Shown: in pieces, positions 5,244 through 7,211 of the stretch | Numbering within the stretch: position 1 is the first letter of the stretch | Layout of the letters: every line of letters starts with the position of its first letter | DNA from: Armatimonadota bacterium | GTDB taxonomy: Bacteria > Armatimonadota > Zipacnadia > Zipacnadales > FEN-943 | Direction of reading: 5' to 3' | NCBI GenBank assembly: GCA_026419655.1 | Contig: JANZZA010000726.1 | Location: 1-7,211 of the forward strand | DNA: 7,211 bases | Translations under genes and position numbers: made by a program | Notes under the pieces: model-generated | The model's input: the letters and a program-made list of their open reading frames with translations, nothing else | Database searches by the model: none | Told to the model about the DNA's origin: nothing

Positions 5244-6272
5244 ATGCCGCGGCCACGTCTTCAAGGGCTAACTCCCAGGCGACGGCGGGTTCTTGAGACC
5301 ATCGTGCGCCAGTGGATAGCGACGGGGGAGCCAGTCAGCTCCGCCGCGGTAAGAGCACTTTCCGGTCTTCCCGACAGCCCGGCAACGCTCCGCAATGACC
5401 TCGCCGCATTGGAGTCCATGGGTCTGCTGGCGCAACCACATCGCTTTTCCGGCCGCGTGCCCACGCCAGCCGGCTATCGCGCTTTCCTGGAAGGTCTTCC
5501 GCGGCCGGTCCTGCGCCCTGCCGACAATGCCTGGCTGCGTTCGACGCTGCGCCGTGCCCGCGACCTGCAAGCCGCGGTGGCTGCGGCCGCCCGGGCTGTG
5601 GCCTCTCTCACCAAATTGGCCTCCATCGCTTCACTACCCATCACGAAACGTGTGGAAATCGAGTCTGCGTCTCTGAGCCGAGTCAGCGCAGAAGTGGCCC
5701 TGGCCACTTTCCGCCTCAGCACGGGACAGAGCGGCCGAGTACTCTGCCACCTGAGCACGCCGGCTGACGAAACCAGATTCGCGGCGTGGGCCGAGGCGCT
5801 CTCGAAGGTTGCAGGCACGGCTGTTTATCTGCTATCTCCCAATGAAGCGCCGGAGTCGCTTCCGACCGAGGTCTGGCGCCCCCTCGCGGAAGCCATGCTC
5901 GCGGCAGCACCCGTGGCAGAAGTGACCGTCGAGGGCACGAGCCACCTGCTGGCCTGCCCAGACCTGCGGGCGAGCGACACCCTCAGCGACCTTCTGGCAC
6001 TCGTCGGCGACCGAAGTCGCAGCTACGCCCTCCTCGCCCGGGGCACGCGCACGGCAGACCCGCAGGCTCTCATCGGCCTCATGGGCGCCGGCAGCGCCCT
6101 AGAAGCCTGCAGCATGGTCATTGGCTTTTTCGGCCCCAAGGGGAATGAAGCTGGACGCCTGGCCGTCCTTGGGCCGATGCGCATGGACTACGAGCGAGCT
6201 CTGGCCGCTGTCGCCGATACCACCGCCGTCCTCTCGGACGCGTGGGAACGCGAAGTAGCCGAAAGAGACTGA
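5244..6272 (+). CDS. hrcA: Heat-inducible transcription repressor HrcA
   Basis: A 342-residue protein, the usual HrcA length, from ATG 5244. A TTG at 5208 would add 12 residues unlike known HrcA N-termini and has no ribosome site. The site before 5244 is also weak (GGTG at 5 bases). N-terminal winged helix: LTPRRRRVLETIVRQWIATG, EPVSS, then SPATLRNDLAALESMGLL (residues 45-62) and PHRFSGRVPTPAGYR. The central dimerisation domain is divergent and Ala/Leu-rich. The C-terminus carries the typical FFGPKGNEAGRLAVLGPMRMDYERAL. HrcA represses grpE-dnaK and groESL genes by binding CIRCE and needs GroEL for activity. No canonical CIRCE is visible here. grpE follows on the same strand after 346 bp. Confidence 0.95.
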   Translation: MPRPRLQGLTPRRRRVLETIVRQWIATGEPVSSAAVRALSGLPDSPATLRNDLAALESMGLLAQPHRFSGRVPTPAGYRAFLEGLPRPVLRPADNAWLRSTLRRARDLQAAVAAAARAVASLTKLASIASLPITKRVEIESASLSRVSAEVALATFRLSTGQSGRVLCHLSTPADETRFAAWAEALSKVAGTAVYLLSPNEAPESLPTEVWRPLAEAMLAAAPVAEVTVEGTSHLLACPDLRASDTLSDLLALVGDRSRSYALLARGTRTADPQALIGLMGAGSALEACSMVIGFFGPKGNEAGRLAVLGPMRMDYERALAAVADTTAVLSDAWEREVAERD

Positions 6273-6618
6273 AGCCCGCGCTAAATGCCAGCATGAAACA
6301 TAGACGACAATCACCACCTCTCACACCCGGGGCCGCAGTCAAGAACCTAGCCCAGCTCACGGCCACTGGCGTTCAGTGCAGATGGCTTCGGTGCCAGCAT
6401 GGCACGGGCTGGGAGAAGAGCTGTCGCCCAGACTCTTCTCCCAACCCCCATGCCTGTGGTGGCATGGGCCGCGGGAGTTGCCGCAGCCCTCGCACAACCC
6501 GGTGTACCCCACGCCCGCGCGGGCACAGGCTGTGGAACCATGACGACAGGGTATAGTGTATTGACGAACTAACAGGTACCGTACGGTTACAGCATGAGGA
6601 GATGTGGAGGTGTTTTGC
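6273..6618 (+). other. hrcA-grpE spacer with an array of hairpins
   Basis: There is no gene in these 346 bp. Stems in order: GTGCCA/TGGCAC (6391-6405, 3-base loop); GGGAGAAGAG/CTCTTCTCCC (6411-6442, perfect, 12-base loop, extendable by GGG/CCC past one mismatch); CCCATGCC/GGCATGGG (6447-6468, perfect, 6-base loop); GCGG/CCGC (6471-6484); and the palindrome GCCCGCGCGGGC (6513-6524). None has a T-run, so these are not standard intrinsic terminators. A structured leader, attenuator or processing region is more likely. No CIRCE is present. TATAGT (6552-6557) could be a -10 box, but its -35 is poor. Confidence 0.6.
6578..6587. promoter_or_regulatory. 10-bp perfect palindrome upstream of grpE
   Basis: ACCGTACGGT is its own reverse complement and lies ~32 bp before the grpE start, just after a TTGACG (6561-6566). 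It could be an operator half or core, but the symmetry does not extend outward, so chance is possible. Confidence 0.2.
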
Positions 6619-7197
6619 GTGTCCGACAGAGATAAGCCCGAAGCGAATCTCGAACCAGAAACACTCGAGCCACTGCCGGGTGCGGAAGAAAAAGCGCCGC
6701 GCGGCGAGTCACCGGCAGAGACCAATGAGGCCCAGGAAGCTGTCAATGAGGTTGCTCAGCTCCGCAAGGACCTGGCCGACCTCAATGACGCCTACCTGCG
6801 GGCATTGGCCGACCTGGAGAATTATCGCCGCCATGTGCAGGCCGAGCGGGCGCGGCTACTGGAGTACGCCAACGAGCAGCTCCTGCGAGAGCTACTAACT
6901 GTAGTTGACGACCTTGAGCGGGCTATCCAACATGCGCCGTCTGAGGACCCTCTCCGCCGTGGCGTCGAGCTTATCCTGTCGAAGCTTTTGAGCATCATGG
7001 CAAACTTCGGCGCAGAACCCTTCTCGGCCATTGGCGAGCAGTTTGACCCTTATCGCCACGAGGCCGTTGAATGCTTGCCCACAAGTGACCACCCTGAAAA
7101 TACCGTCGTCCGCGAGCACCAGCGTGGGTGGATGTATCGCGAGAAGCTACTGCGGCCCGCGAGGGTAGTCGTCGCCACACGGCCCAGCAACGAGTAG
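6619..7197 (+). CDS. grpE: GrpE, nucleotide exchange factor of DnaK
   Basis: A 192-residue protein. GTG at 6619 is preferred because GGAGGTG (6606-6612) is well spaced before it and gives MSDRDKPE, a normal acidic GrpE start. GTG at 6604 has its GAGGAG only two bases away. Residues ~1-40 are acidic and disordered. A long helix/coiled coil spans ~42-90 (LRKDLADLNDAYLRALADLENYRRH), followed by ELLTVVDDLERAI. The C-terminal beta domain carries FGAEPFSAIGEQFDPYRHEAV, NTVVREHQRGWMYREKLLRPARVVVA. GrpE is a cytoplasmic dimer that releases ADP from DnaK in the heat-shock chaperone cycle. It follows hrcA, the common arrangement, and dnaK is expected past the right edge. Stop TAG is at 7195-7197. Confidence 0.95.
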   Translation: MSDRDKPEANLEPETLEPLPGAEEKAPRGESPAETNEAQEAVNEVAQLRKDLADLNDAYLRALADLENYRRHVQAERARLLEYANEQLLRELLTVVDDLERAIQHAPSEDPLRRGVELILSKLLSIMANFGAEPFSAIGEQFDPYRHEAVECLPTSDHPENTVVREHQRGWMYREKLLRPARVVVATRPSNE

Positions 7198-7211
7198 CCC
7201 GACCGCCTGAC

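Noticed and set aside
6315..6612. CACCTC at 6315-6320 pairing with the grpE ribosome site GAGGTG at 6607-6612 as a thermosensor
   Set aside because: It is only six bases over nearly 290 bases of separation, with stable local hairpins between. No ROSE-type or four-U motif is seen near the start.
1135..6618. tRNA, rRNA, CRISPR array, T-box or known riboswitch in the non-coding stretches
   Set aside because: I found no T-arm/anticodon pattern, no regularly spaced short repeats with unique spacers of CRISPR size, no T-box AGGGTGGNACCGCG and no recognisable riboswitch core.

Overview
This GC-rich bacterial window looks chromosomal. It carries four recognisable conserved genes, two less specific ones, and an unusually repeat-rich gene-free stretch. 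Starts are a mix of ATG, GTG and TTG with Shine-Dalgarno sequences. The gene set (an R3H-domain AAA ATPase of the Ycf45/SpoIIIAA-like group, and hrcA followed by grpE) suggests a high-GC lineage of the Firmicutes, Chloroflexota or Armatimonadota kind. The genus cannot be fixed from the sequence alone.

Layout. Bases 1-1134 (+) are the 3' part of an R3H ATPase gene, cut at its Walker A motif. Bases 1135-1452 are non-coding and hold two copies of an imperfect ~117-bp element with inverted ends. From about 4151 down to 1453 four minus-strand genes lie head to tail: a membrane-anchored SPOR-domain protein, a small three-helix membrane protein, a membrane-anchored metallophosphoesterase, and an orphan PqqD-like protein whose start overlaps the preceding stop by one base. 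They probably form one operon read from a promoter near 4181-4209. Bases 4191-5243 (about 1 kb) hold no convincing gene. They contain a 72-bp-offset direct repeat, two more copies of the ~117-bp element, three copies of a hairpin-forming motif spaced exactly 219 bp apart, and a cluster of stem-loops. hrcA (5244-6272, +) follows, then a 346-bp spacer dense with hairpins, then grpE (6619-7197, +). dnaK probably lies beyond the right edge.

Function. hrcA and grpE belong to the heat-shock chaperone system: HrcA is the repressor and GrpE the nucleotide-exchange factor of DnaK. No canonical CIRCE operator is visible before either gene. The nearest candidate is a degenerate CIRCE-like dyad overlapping the hrcA -35 box, and it is one of the three 219-bp-spaced repeats. 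The minus-strand genes point to the cell envelope (SPOR, membrane protein, anchored phosphoesterase), with a PqqD/RRE-like protein of unknown partner.

Main points of interest: (i) the four-member ~117-bp repeat family, two copies on each side of the minus-strand operon; (ii) the 219-bp-periodic palindromic repeats running into the hrcA promoter; (iii) the hairpin array between hrcA and grpE. All repeat comparisons were made by eye and by hand count.
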